A stretch of DNA of 64,000 nucleotides from Mesorhizobium sp. (lineage in GTDB: Bacteria; Pseudomonadota; Alphaproteobacteria; Rhizobiales; Rhizobiaceae): the NCBI GenBank assembly GCA_019635735.1, contig JAHBYX010000005.1, positions 248,001 to 312,000 of the forward strand, read 5' to 3'. Under the pieces are notes generated by a model, which worked only from the letters and a program-made list of their open reading frames with translations, ran no database searches and was not told the origin of the DNA. Position numbers and translations under genes: made by a program. Positions 34,151-42,456 of this stretch are shown one piece after another. Position 1 is the stretch's first letter; each line of letters opens with the position of its first letter.

Positions 34151-35133
34151 GGCCGCTCCGGTTCGACCGCCGGCCCTGCGTCGGCCGGCCGGCGCCGCGT
34201 CTCGTAGTAGATCGAATAGATACCGGAAACGACGATCACCGCCGTGCCGGCGAACGTCCAGGCGTCGGGCAACTGTGCGAAGATCAGCAGGCCCCAGATC
34301 GTGCTCCAGATCATCAGCGTGTATTGCAGCGGAGACAGTGCCGTGGCCTCGCCAAGGTCGAGCGCGCGGATGATCGACAGCTCCCCGCAGCTGGCGACGA
34401 TCGCGATCGCCGCCATCATCAGGAGCTGCCAGACATCGGTCGGGTTGCGCCATATGAACGGCAAGGGAACGCTGAGGATCAGCGCCGCCGTCAGCGCAGT
34501 ATAGGCGACCGTCGTGAGCATCGGATCGGTGCCGCTCAGGCGCCGCGATATGATCTGGCGGACAGCGAAGGCTACCGCGGAAATCAGCGAAAGGAAGATT
34601 GCCGGGTGAAATACGTTGAGCCCTGGTCGAATGATGATCATCGTTCCGGCGAAGCCGAGGCATACGGCGCTCCACCGCTTCCAGCCGATCTCCTCGCGGA
34701 GAAAGATGGCGGCGAGTACAGTCACGACGAAGGGTGCGACGAAGGTGACCGCGGTCGCGTCCGCCAGCGGCACATAGGCGAGCGAGGTGAGGAAGCTGGT
34801 CGCCGCCGCAACGACGGTGAGCCCTCGCGTGAACTGCAGCCAGGGATGCCGGCTCCGCAACAGATGCGGCCCCTTAAAGGCTAGCACCATCAGCACGCCG
34901 GCCAGCAGGCCGAGTTGCCGCAGCCATGCGACCTGCAACGGGTTCATCGACTGCGTCAGAACCTTGGCCAGCATGTCCGACGTCGAATAGCAGAAGAAGC
35001 CCAGCAGCATCAGCAGGATGGCGCGCGAGGTTTCCTCGCGCGTCGGTCTCCGGCGGATCGGTCTTGAGTCAGGCAAGGAGTCTGTCGTCACGCGGCATCG
35101 TCCCGTCGATACAGCCTGGCGGCGCCGCGGCAA
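34147..35133 (-). CDS. EamA/DMT family transporter
   Basis: A 328-residue membrane protein with ten predicted hydrophobic segments in two EamA repeats. It starts after a basic N-terminus of about 38 residues; a GTG at 35091 is a possible later start. Such carriers export or import small metabolites and amino acids; the substrate is unknown. It is 39 bp behind an acyl-CoA dehydrogenase and probably shares its promoter. Confidence 0.88.
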   Translation of the reverse strand: MPRRRQAVSTGRCRVTTDSLPDSRPIRRRPTREETSRAILLMLLGFFCYSTSDMLAKVLTQSMNPLQVAWLRQLGLLAGVLMVLAFKGPHLLRSRHPWLQFTRGLTVVAAATSFLTSLAYVPLADATAVTFVAPFVVTVLAAIFLREEIGWKRWSAVCLGFAGTMIIIRPGLNVFHPAIFLSLISAVAFAVRQIISRRLSGTDPMLTTVAYTALTAALILSVPLPFIWRNPTDVWQLLMMAAIAIVASCGELSIIRALDLGEATALSPLQYTLMIWSTIWGLLIFAQLPDAWTFAGTAVIVVSGIYSIYYETRRRPADAGPAVEPERP

Positions 35134-35172
35134 GTATGCCTCGGCGCCGCCGGTGCGTCTGGGAGGACGCGG

Positions 35173-36333
35173 TCAGTGTCTGTGTTTGGCTTCATCGGCC
35201 ATCTGTCTGGCGATGATGAGCTTCATGATCTCGATCGATCCGCCGGCAATCTTCGTGATGCGCGCGTCGGCATAGGCCCGCGCGATCGGCATCTCCCACA
35301 TGTAGCCCCAGCCGCCGAACAGTTGCAGGCACTCGTCCGCTGCCTTGCAGTGAAGCTCCGTCGTCAGCATCTTGGCGATCGCCGCGTCCACCGGGTCGAG
35401 CTTGCCCTGCATAAACAGGTCGATGCATTTGTCCGTGAACACCCGCGCCGACACCGCCTGCGCCTTCAGCTCCGCAAGCTTGAACTGCGTGTTCTGCTGG
35501 TCGAACAGCGACTTGCCGAATGCCTGGCGCTGCATCGTGTAGTCCACCGTCCACTCGATGATCGTCTCGGCCACCGTCGCCGAGCGGATCGCCTGCGCCA
35601 GACGCTCCTGCGACAGCTTCGTCATCATCAGGGCAAAGCCCTTGCCCTCCTCGCCCAGCATGCTCTCCGGCGGAAGACGCATGTTGTCGAAGAACAGTTC
35701 CGACGTGTCCTGCGCCCGCATGCCGAGCTTCTCGAGGTTCTTGCCACGCCGGAAGCCTTGTCGATCGCCCTCCACCAGGAACAGGGTCACGCCCTTGGCA
35801 CCGGCGTCGCTATCGGTCTTCGCTGCGAGGACGAGAACGTCGCAGAGCTGGCCGTTCGAGATGAACACCTTCTGACCATTGATCACGAACTCGTTGCCGT
35901 CGCGCACTGCCTTGGTGCGGATCGCCTTGAGGTCGGACCCCGCATGCGGCTCGGTCATGCCCAGCGACCCGATCCACTCGCCAGATACCATCTTGGGCAG
36001 GAACTTCTTCTTCTGCTCCTCCGTGCCGAAGGACAGAATGTAGGTTGCCACCAGGTCGGTGTGGATCAGGAAGCCCGGCCCGGACGCCCCCACCCGCCAC
36101 AGCTCCTCGAACACCACGACGTCAAAGAGATAGTCCAGCCCCAGCCCGCCATACTCCTCCGGCACCGTGCAGCACAGCATGCCCTGCGCACCCGCCTTCA
36201 GCCACAGCTCGCGCGGAACGATCCCCTCCCGCTCCCAATCGGCATGATACGGCACGATATCCTGCTCGACGAACTTGCGAACGCTCTGCCGGAACATCTC
36301 GTGCTCCTCACGAAATAGGGTTCGGTCGATCAT
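35173..36333 (-). CDS. Acyl-CoA dehydrogenase, long-chain (LCAD)-like
   Basis: A 386-residue dehydrogenase: LGMTEPHAGSDLKAIRTKA, KLSQERLAQAIRSATVAE with the helix-G Glu, and the C-terminal IAGGSIEIMKLIIAR with Gly at the alternative base position. It belongs to the same group as the gene at 31278-32426. The upstream gap holds both a TATGCT element and a perfect inverted repeat. It likely carries out the first oxidation of an acyl-CoA side chain. Confidence 0.93.
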   Translation of the reverse strand: MIDRTLFREEHEMFRQSVRKFVEQDIVPYHADWEREGIVPRELWLKAGAQGMLCCTVPEEYGGLGLDYLFDVVVFEELWRVGASGPGFLIHTDLVATYILSFGTEEQKKKFLPKMVSGEWIGSLGMTEPHAGSDLKAIRTKAVRDGNEFVINGQKVFISNGQLCDVLVLAAKTDSDAGAKGVTLFLVEGDRQGFRRGKNLEKLGMRAQDTSELFFDNMRLPPESMLGEEGKGFALMMTKLSQERLAQAIRSATVAETIIEWTVDYTMQRQAFGKSLFDQQNTQFKLAELKAQAVSARVFTDKCIDLFMQGKLDPVDAAIAKMLTTELHCKAADECLQLFGGWGYMWEMPIARAYADARITKIAGGSIEIMKLIIARQMADEAKHRH

Positions 36334-36350
36334 CGCGCGGCTCTCGTTTG

Positions 36351-36363
36351 TATGCTACCTTAC
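36351..36363 (+). promoter_or_regulatory. Shared promoter element upstream of a dehydrogenase gene
   Basis: TATGCT-ACCT-TAC lies 17 bp before the start of the LCAD-like gene at 36333. Confidence 0.35.
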
Positions 36364-36381
36364 TTTTATCAGTGATCCATT

Positions 36382-36399
36382 CAGTAAGCAACCTTACTG
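36382..36399. promoter_or_regulatory. Inverted repeat upstream of the LCAD-like gene
   Basis: CAGTAAG and CTTACTG are perfect 7-bp arms around CAAC, 48 bp before the dehydrogenase start. Part of the left arm is repeated in CTTAC at 36359-36363. It is a strong operator candidate, probably for a TetR or MarR protein. Confidence 0.55.
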
Positions 36400-36416
36400 T
36401 GCGAGTGCAAACTAGA

Positions 36417-37622
36417 TTAGGTCAATCTCTCCAGGCCGGCACGATGGCCGGGATCGGCAACCCCGATCAGCGCCAGCCGCCTGGCCGTATGAGAGAGCCC
36501 CCGAAGATCCGCTACGCCGTGCTCCGTCACGATCACGTCGATGTCGAACCGACCGAGCGAGACGGGGCCGATGGCGTCTCGCGTCGCGACTACCCGCGAA
36601 ACTGCTCCTTTCGATGCCGTCGACGGCAGGACGACGATGCGCAGCCCGCCCTTGCCGCGCGCGCCGGCTGCGAAGTCGGACGCCCCGCCTGGCCCGGACA
36701 CAAAGCCCACGGACGTCGCCTCCGAATGCGCCTGGCCGGACAGGTCAACCTCGATTGCGGAATTGATCGTCACCAGGCGCTCGATACTCGCGAGCGTGGC
36801 GATGTCGTGCGTGAAGGAAGGCGGACGAAAAGTGAAGCGCGGATCCGAAACCGCGCCGTAGAGGGCGATGGTACCAATGGCGACACCGGCGGTGATCGGG
36901 TTAGTCTTCCGCAGCGCGCCCGCGCGCAGCAGGTGCAGCGCAGAGTCGCCGATCAGACCCGAATGGATTGCCAGATCACGCTTCCCGACCAGCCCGCGCA
37001 GCGCCGCCTCCGGCGCGCGCCCGAGCCCTGCCTGGATCGTCGCGCCGTCGGGAACGATAGACGCCACATGCGCGGCCATGCGTATCGAAACCTCGTCGCT
37101 GCCCGGGTCGGATTCGGGCAGCGCGTGTTGCGCCTCGATGACAGCCGTGAAACGTTCGAACGGGATTCCCGGCGTGCCGGACGTGGCGGGCATATCCGGA
37201 TTTATGTGGCCTATCAGCACGGGAATCTGCTCCCACAGATCGGCGATGAAATCGGTGACGGGTCCGAAGCGGCATCGCCCGTCGGTACCCGGCGGCGAGA
37301 CCATGACCAAAGCGGCCTGCGGCGGATGAGCGGCCAGCCATGCCCGGATGTCACGATAGGACAGCGGCAGGAAGTCTACCCGGTCGCTGCCGGCAAACTC
37401 CGGAAGCATGAAGAAGGTCGTGATCCGTGCGCCGGTCTCGAGCAGGTAAGTCGGCTTGTTCAGGCCGGGCACGAAGATGCTGGTGAAGGTCAGGTCAGGC
37501 CGGGAGAGACCGGAAAGCCCCTCCCGGAAGATGGCGGACTCGGCGGAGCAGGCCGAAATCCAGCAGAGTGCGCCGTTCGGCAGGAAGCGCCCTATGTCCG
37601 ACGGGGAGATCTTCTGCGGCAT
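36417..37622 (-). CDS. Acetyl-CoA hydrolase/transferase family protein
   Basis: A 401-residue member of the acetyl-CoA hydrolase/4-hydroxybutyrate CoA-transferase family. INSAIEVDLSGQ contains the catalytic Glu that forms the CoA-thioester intermediate; GGASDFAAGARGKGG and VTEHGVADLRGL are family hallmarks. It moves CoA between acids or hydrolyses the ester. It follows badI with a one-base overlap, so it likely processes the dicarboxylic CoA product of ring opening (a pimeloyl-CoA-type compound) or recycles CoA to the starting acid. Confidence 0.9.
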   Translation of the reverse strand: MPQKISPSDIGRFLPNGALCWISACSAESAIFREGLSGLSRPDLTFTSIFVPGLNKPTYLLETGARITTFFMLPEFAGSDRVDFLPLSYRDIRAWLAAHPPQAALVMVSPPGTDGRCRFGPVTDFIADLWEQIPVLIGHINPDMPATSGTPGIPFERFTAVIEAQHALPESDPGSDEVSIRMAAHVASIVPDGATIQAGLGRAPEAALRGLVGKRDLAIHSGLIGDSALHLLRAGALRKTNPITAGVAIGTIALYGAVSDPRFTFRPPSFTHDIATLASIERLVTINSAIEVDLSGQAHSEATSVGFVSGPGGASDFAAGARGKGGLRIVVLPSTASKGAVSRVVATRDAIGPVSLGRFDIDVIVTEHGVADLRGLSHTARRLALIGVADPGHRAGLERLT

Positions 37623-38413
37623 CAGTCGACGTATTTATGGAAGTCGGGCTTGCGCTTCTCGTTGAAGGCGTTGACGCCTTCCTTCGACTCCTCGGTCGCG
37701 TAGTAGAGCTTCACGGCATGCAGCGCGAGGTTCGAGATGCCGCGGATCTGGTCCGTGTCGGCGTTGAACGAGCGCTTCAGGAAGGCGAGCGCCGTCGGCG
37801 AGCGTTCGCCCAGCGTCTCGGTCCACTTGGTGACGGCATCGTCAAGTTCCGCCTGCGGCACGACCTTGTTGACGAGGCCCATCTCCAGCGCCTGCTGCGC
37901 GGTGTAGGTCTCGTTCAAATACCAGATCTCGCGCGCCTTCTTCTCGCCGACGACGCGGGCGAGCAGGGCCGTGCCCCAGCCGGCATCGAACGAGCCGACC
38001 TTGGGGCCGACCTGACCCATCTTGGCGGTGTCGGCGGCGATGGCGAGGTCGCAAAGCGTGACCAGCACGTTGCCGCCTCCGATGGCGAAACCGTTGACGC
38101 GGGCGATGATCGGCTTCGGTACGTCGCGGATCAGGCCCTGCAACTCGTCGATCGGCAGACCGACGACGCCACGGCCGTCATAGTTGCCCTCGTGCGCCGA
38201 CTGGTCGCCGCCGGTGCAGAAGGCCTTGTCGCCCGCGCCGGTGAGCACGATGGATGAGACGTTCTTGTCGTTCGACGCCAGGTGAAGGCCCTTGATCAGG
38301 TCCTCCAGCGTCTGGCCGCGGAAAGCATTGTAGACCTTCGGCCGGTTGATCGTTAGCCAGGCCGCGCGGCCCTTCACCTCGTAGAGGATGTCGGAAAATT
38401 CGTGCTGTGCCAT
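37622..38413 (-). CDS. badI: 2-ketocyclohexanecarboxyl-CoA hydrolase BadI
   Basis: A 263-residue crotonase of the MenB/BadI group. CTGGDQSAHEGNYDGRG, VGLPIDELQGLIRDVPKP and VGEKKAREIWY, with VGPKVGSFDAGWGT for the Ser/Asp active-site loop, closely follow R. palustris BadI. BadI hydrolytically opens the ring of 2-ketocyclohexanecarboxyl-CoA to pimelyl-CoA. MenB (naphthoate synthase) is the nearest alternative; the neighbouring badH and the YYATEESKEGV stretch favour BadI. It begins 48 bp after badH. Confidence 0.87.
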   Translation of the reverse strand: MAQHEFSDILYEVKGRAAWLTINRPKVYNAFRGQTLEDLIKGLHLASNDKNVSSIVLTGAGDKAFCTGGDQSAHEGNYDGRGVVGLPIDELQGLIRDVPKPIIARVNGFAIGGGNVLVTLCDLAIAADTAKMGQVGPKVGSFDAGWGTALLARVVGEKKAREIWYLNETYTAQQALEMGLVNKVVPQAELDDAVTKWTETLGERSPTALAFLKRSFNADTDQIRGISNLALHAVKLYYATEESKEGVNAFNEKRKPDFHKYVD

Positions 38414-38461
38414 TGGGCACTCCCTGCTTTTGCTATTCGTCGAATATCGGCCGACGCGCGG

Positions 38462-39226
38462 TCAGACCATGTTCATGCCGCCGGAGACCGAGATGGCCTG
38501 CCCAGTGATGAAGGCAGCATCGGCCGTGCCAAGGAAAGCGACGATCCCCGCGTAGTCCTCTGGCTCGCCCATGCGCTTGAGCGGAATGCCACGCACCATC
38601 GCGTCCTTCCACTTCTCGGCCTGCTCGCCGGTGCCCAGCACCGACTGCATCATCGGCGTGTTGGTCGGGCCGGGGCAGACGCAGTTGAGCAGCACGTTGT
38701 TGCGGGCGAGTTCGCGCGCAACCGACTTGGTGAAGGCGATCATGCCCCCCTTGCAGGCGGAATAGACGGCCTCGGTAGAGGTGCCGACGCGGGCAGCGTC
38801 CGAGGCGATGTTGACCACGCGGCCGCCATTGCGGGACACCATGCCCGGCAGCACGGCCTTGTGCATGTACAGCGGGCCGTTGAGGTTGATGTTGATGATC
38901 TTGTCCCACAGCGGCTTGTCGGTCGACAGGAAGGGCGCTGGCTTGTCCCAGCCCGCATTGTTGACCAGCAGCCAGGTCGGGCCGAGATCGGCTTCCGCCT
39001 GCTGGACGGCCGTGTTCACGGCTTCCTGGTCAGAAACATCGACGCCGTAGACCTTGACCTCGCCGCCCCTGCCGCGCGCTTCCTCTGCCGCGGCCTCGGC
39101 GGTTGCCGGCTGAAGGTCGAACACGGCAACTTTGCAGCCTTCTGCAGCGAGACGCAGCGTGATCGCCTTGCCAATGCCCTGGCCACCGCCGGTGACGATC
39201 GCGACTTTACCCTTCAGATCAGACAC
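38462..39226 (-). CDS. badH: 2-hydroxycyclohexanecarboxyl-CoA dehydrogenase BadH (SDR)
   Basis: A 254-residue SDR: TGGGQGIG, NNAGWDKPAPF, NIASDAARVG and YSACK, with the C-terminal ITGQAISVSGGMNMV. NNAGWD, VNIASDAARVG and SVSGG match R. palustris BadH. The enzyme oxidises 2-hydroxycyclohexanecarboxyl-CoA to the 2-keto compound for BadI. The GTG start at 39226 follows GGGAGG; no closer ATG fits. It is divergent from the HMGS/DUF35 operon with a TATGCT element in the gap. Confidence 0.87.
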   Translation of the reverse strand: MSDLKGKVAIVTGGGQGIGKAITLRLAAEGCKVAVFDLQPATAEAAAEEARGRGGEVKVYGVDVSDQEAVNTAVQQAEADLGPTWLLVNNAGWDKPAPFLSTDKPLWDKIININLNGPLYMHKAVLPGMVSRNGGRVVNIASDAARVGTSTEAVYSACKGGMIAFTKSVARELARNNVLLNCVCPGPTNTPMMQSVLGTGEQAEKWKDAMVRGIPLKRMGEPEDYAGIVAFLGTADAAFITGQAISVSGGMNMV

Positions 39227-39295
39227 GTGACCTCCCTCTTGAAAATGCCGGACCGAGCGCACTGCACCCGATCGAATATCCGATACAGCAAACAA

Positions 39296-39308
39296 TATGC
39301 TTGCTTAC
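39296..39308 (+). promoter_or_regulatory. Shared promoter element between badH and the thiolase operon
   Basis: TATGCT-TGCT-TAC, 70 bp from badH and 47 bp from the divergent operon. It overlaps an inverted repeat AGCAA-N9-TTGCT (39287-39305), so one regulator could govern both directions. Confidence 0.4.
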
Positions 39309-39354
39309 CATACGCTGGCAAGTTATTTCTGCGACACGTCGGATGGAGACAGTC

Positions 39355-40785
39355 ATGGCGCAGGGCAGCCTCATATCGGTATCGGGATATCTCCCGCTTC
39401 TGCGCTTCGACCGCAAGGTGGCGCGGGGTGAGCTGAAGTGGTCGGGTCTTGGCGGCTCCGGCCGCGGCCGCCGCGCGGTGGCCGCCTGGGACGAGGACGC
39501 GTTGACGATGGCCGTGGAAGCGGCGCGGTCGCTGGGCATCGACGGAGCCGTCGACGGCGTGGTATTCGCCTCGACTTCGTCGCCTTTTTCCGACCGGTCG
39601 ATGGCGGGTCTTGTCTCAGAGGCACTCCGGCTCAACCACGGCGCGTCCGTGCTGGATGTGGCGAACACGCGCCGTGCGGCTGTCACGGCTCTGCTGAAGG
39701 CGCTGAAAGCCGACTCGGCCGAATTGATTGTCGCGGGTGAAAAGCGTGCCGCTTCTCCTGGCAGCGGCCAGCATCTCAACTGGGGCGACGGCGCGTCCGC
39801 AGCACTTGTCGGCCCCGGAGACGGCATAGCGCGCCTCCTCGGTCATGCGACCGTCAATGCCGATCTTCTCGATGTCTTCACCGAAGCGGATCACGGCGTG
39901 CCCTATAGTGCCGAGGACCGGTTCGTCCGCGACGAGACAGTGCAGGAAATCTATATCCCTGCAATAAAGGCGGCACTTGACAATGCCGGTGTCGCCGCGA
40001 TCGACGTCGCGATCGCCGCGGTGCCGGAGCCGGTGGACGGTATCTACAAAGCCCTTGCAAAACCGTGTGGCCTGAAAGCCGACAATGTCTGCCCGGACAT
40101 CACGGCCCAGGCCGGCGATCTCGGTGCCGCCATGCCGCTTTTCAGCCTGGCGATGGCACTGGAACATGCGGAGCCCGGACAGAAAATCCTGCTTGCGGGC
40201 TTCGGAAACGGCGCCGACGTGCTGATCCTCGAGGCGACGGGCAAAGCCGGCTCGACGGCGCGTGACGCTCTGGCCCGCGGCGTGCCGCTCGCCTCCTATT
40301 CCCGCTTCCTCAATCTCACTGGCGGCATCACGCTGGACTGGGGCCCGCGTTCCGAGGTCAACCAGAAGGTGGCGGCCTCGACGCTGCTGCGCCACGGCCG
40401 CGACATGCACGGCTTCGTCGGCGGCCGCGACGCCAGGGGCAATGTCCAGTTCCCCAAGACGCCGATTCCCGTGCGCCCCGATGCGGAGGGGCCCGAGACC
40501 TACGAGGACGTGCCGCTGGCGGATGTGCCTGCCAAGGTCGTGTCGATGACCGCCGACCGGCTGAACTTCACACCTGATCCGCCCTTCTATTTCGGCCTCG
40601 TTCAGTTCGAGAATGGTGCGCGCGTGGCGATGGAGCACTGCGATATCGAGGGTCGTGCGCCCGAGGTCGGAGACGCGGTCAGGATGCGCTTCCGCATCAA
40701 GGCAATGGACCGTCAGCGCCACTTCCGCACCTATTTCTGGAAAGCGGCGCCGGTCGAACGCCCCCAACTTCCAAAGGAGGCTTGA
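39355..40785 (+). CDS. HMG-CoA synthase-like/DUF35 OB-fold fusion, catalytic Cys absent
   Basis: A 476-residue fusion. Residues 1-310 have the thiolase/HMG-CoA-synthase fold, but the segment that should carry the nucleophilic Cys reads VANTRRAAVTAL (102-113) and the catalytic His region reads AAVPEPVDGI. Residues about 340-476 are a DUF35 acyl-CoA-associated OB fold (FYFGLVQFENGARV, VGDAVRMRF); the zinc-ribbon cysteines usually before it are absent. In related systems (BbsAB, archaeal thiolase/HMGCS/DUF35 complexes) such proteins are non-catalytic partners of the thiolase, here the next gene, three bases downstream. ATG 39355 follows GGAGA. Confidence 0.85.
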   Translation: MAQGSLISVSGYLPLLRFDRKVARGELKWSGLGGSGRGRRAVAAWDEDALTMAVEAARSLGIDGAVDGVVFASTSSPFSDRSMAGLVSEALRLNHGASVLDVANTRRAAVTALLKALKADSAELIVAGEKRAASPGSGQHLNWGDGASAALVGPGDGIARLLGHATVNADLLDVFTEADHGVPYSAEDRFVRDETVQEIYIPAIKAALDNAGVAAIDVAIAAVPEPVDGIYKALAKPCGLKADNVCPDITAQAGDLGAAMPLFSLAMALEHAEPGQKILLAGFGNGADVLILEATGKAGSTARDALARGVPLASYSRFLNLTGGITLDWGPRSEVNQKVAASTLLRHGRDMHGFVGGRDARGNVQFPKTPIPVRPDAEGPETYEDVPLADVPAKVVSMTADRLNFTPDPPFYFGLVQFENGARVAMEHCDIEGRAPEVGDAVRMRFRIKAMDRQRHFRTYFWKAAPVERPQLPKEA

Positions 40786-40788
40786 GCC

Positions 40789-41991
40789 ATGGCGAGCGGC
40801 ATCAAGGACAAGGTCGTCATTCTCGGCATGGGATGCAGTGAGTTCGGCGAGCGTTGGGACATGTCATCGGACATGCTGATGGTCGAGGCTTTCACCGAAG
40901 CGCTTGCCGATGCCGGCATCGAGAAGAAGCAGATCGAGGCGGCCTGGCTTGGATCGGCGCTGGATGACTTCAACGTCGGCAATTCGGCACTGCCGCTGGC
41001 AACCGCGCTGAGGCTGCAGAACATCCCGGTGACGCGCGTCGAGAACATGTGCGCGACCGGTACCGAAGCGCTGCGAGGCGCTGTCTATGCGGTGGCCTCG
41101 GGCGCAGTCGACGTCGCCATGGCGCTTGGTGTCGAGAAGCTCAAGGACACAGGCTTCGGCGGCCTGCCGATCCGCACCAAGGGCTCGGTCAACGATCTGT
41201 GGATGCCCTACGGTTCGGCGCCGGGCACCTTCGCCCAGCTCGCCGGCGCCTATCGCGCCAAGCACGGCATCTCGGCCGAAGATCTGAAGCGCGGCATGGC
41301 GCACGTGAGCTGGAAGAGCCACCAGAACGGCGCGGACTCGCCCAAGGCGCACCTGCGCAAACCGGTCGACATGGACACGATCATCAACGCGCCGCTGATC
41401 GCAGACCCGCTGGGCCTGTTCGACTGTTGCGGCGTATCCGACGGCGCTGCCTGCGCGATCGTCACGACCCCGGAAATGGCAATGAGCCTCGGCAAGAACG
41501 CGGCGGACCTCGTGGCGGTAAAGGCGCTGCAGATTTGCGCCTCCAACGGTTGGGAGAGCCAGTATAGCGAATGGGACGGAGCGTCGGTGCGTAACACCCA
41601 GGTTGCGGCGGCGCGGGCGTATCGCGAGGCAGGCATCACCGATCCGAAGGCCGACATCAGCATGGCGGAGGTGCATGACTGCTTCTCGATCACGGAACTT
41701 GTGACGATGGAGGATCTCGGCCTGTCGGAGGAAGGACGAGCTACGTTCGACTTCCTCGACGGACGCTACGATCGTGACGGTGCGCTGCCGGCACAGGTCG
41801 ACGGCGGATTGAAGTGCTTCGGTCATCCGGTCGGCGCATCCGGGTTACGCATGGCCTACGAGGTCCACGCCCAGCTGCTCGGCCGCGGCGGCCAGCGCCA
41901 GTTGCGCAAGGTCGACTTCGGCCTGACCCACAATCTCGGTGGCCAGCCGTCGAACTCGGTTTCCTCGGTCTCGATCTTCGGCCGTCTGTAG
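40789..41991 (+). CDS. SCP2-type thiolase (acetyl-CoA acetyltransferase family)
   Basis: A 400-residue thiolase: nucleophile Cys88 in ENMCATGTEALRGA, HDCFSI (His296) and GHPVGASGLRM (His346). It belongs to the SCP2/DUF35-associated branch, which cleaves bulky or aromatic 3-ketoacyl-CoAs, and is expected to work in complex with the preceding HMGS-like/DUF35 protein. RBS GGAGG lies at the end of the upstream gene. It would release acetyl- or propionyl-CoA from side chains or opened rings. Confidence 0.93.
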   Translation: MASGIKDKVVILGMGCSEFGERWDMSSDMLMVEAFTEALADAGIEKKQIEAAWLGSALDDFNVGNSALPLATALRLQNIPVTRVENMCATGTEALRGAVYAVASGAVDVAMALGVEKLKDTGFGGLPIRTKGSVNDLWMPYGSAPGTFAQLAGAYRAKHGISAEDLKRGMAHVSWKSHQNGADSPKAHLRKPVDMDTIINAPLIADPLGLFDCCGVSDGAACAIVTTPEMAMSLGKNAADLVAVKALQICASNGWESQYSEWDGASVRNTQVAAARAYREAGITDPKADISMAEVHDCFSITELVTMEDLGLSEEGRATFDFLDGRYDRDGALPAQVDGGLKCFGHPVGASGLRMAYEVHAQLLGRGGQRQLRKVDFGLTHNLGGQPSNSVSSVSIFGRL

Positions 41992-42003
41992 GGAGTTTCT
42001 GGA

Positions 42004-42456
42004 ATGGCTGGACGCTGGTTCGAACAGTTCGTTGAGGGCGATGTAATCGTCCACGACACGCGCCGCACGGTGACCGAGACGGACAACATCCTGTTCACGA
42101 CTCTTTCGATGAATCCGGCTGCGATCCATCTCGACCACGACTATTCGTCGAAGACGGAATTCGGCAAGCCGCTGATGAACTCGGTGTTCACGCTCGGCTT
42201 AGTGGTCGGGCTTTCGATCTCCGACACGACGCTTGGTACGACGGTCGGCAATCTGGGCTTCGAGGATGTGAAGTATCCGAAACCGGTCTTCGCCGGTGAC
42301 ACGATCCGCTCGGAGACCACGATCCTCGCCAAGCGCGAATCGAAGTCCCGGCCGACTCAAGGCATCGTCACCTTCCTCCACCGCGGCATCAACCAGCGCG
42401 ACGAAGTGGTGTGCGAGTGCCGCCGCCTGGCGCTGATGATGAAGGCGCCCGCATGA
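42004..42456 (+). CDS. MaoC family dehydratase
   Basis: A 150-residue single hotdog MaoC protein. TLSMNPAAIHLDHDYSSKTEFGKPLMNS follows the hydratase-2 pattern with Asn-Pro and His at the active site, but with a mesaconyl-CoA-hydratase-like setting. It begins 12 bases after the thiolase and overlaps the CitE-like lyase gene by four bases. The same two-gene pair, MaoC and CitE-like lyase, occurs in the mesaconate/methylmalyl-CoA part of several pathways, so hydration followed by C-C cleavage is a reasonable guess. Confidence 0.88.
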   Translation: MAGRWFEQFVEGDVIVHDTRRTVTETDNILFTTLSMNPAAIHLDHDYSSKTEFGKPLMNSVFTLGLVVGLSISDTTLGTTVGNLGFEDVKYPKPVFAGDTIRSETTILAKRESKSRPTQGIVTFLHRGINQRDEVVCECRRLALMMKAPA

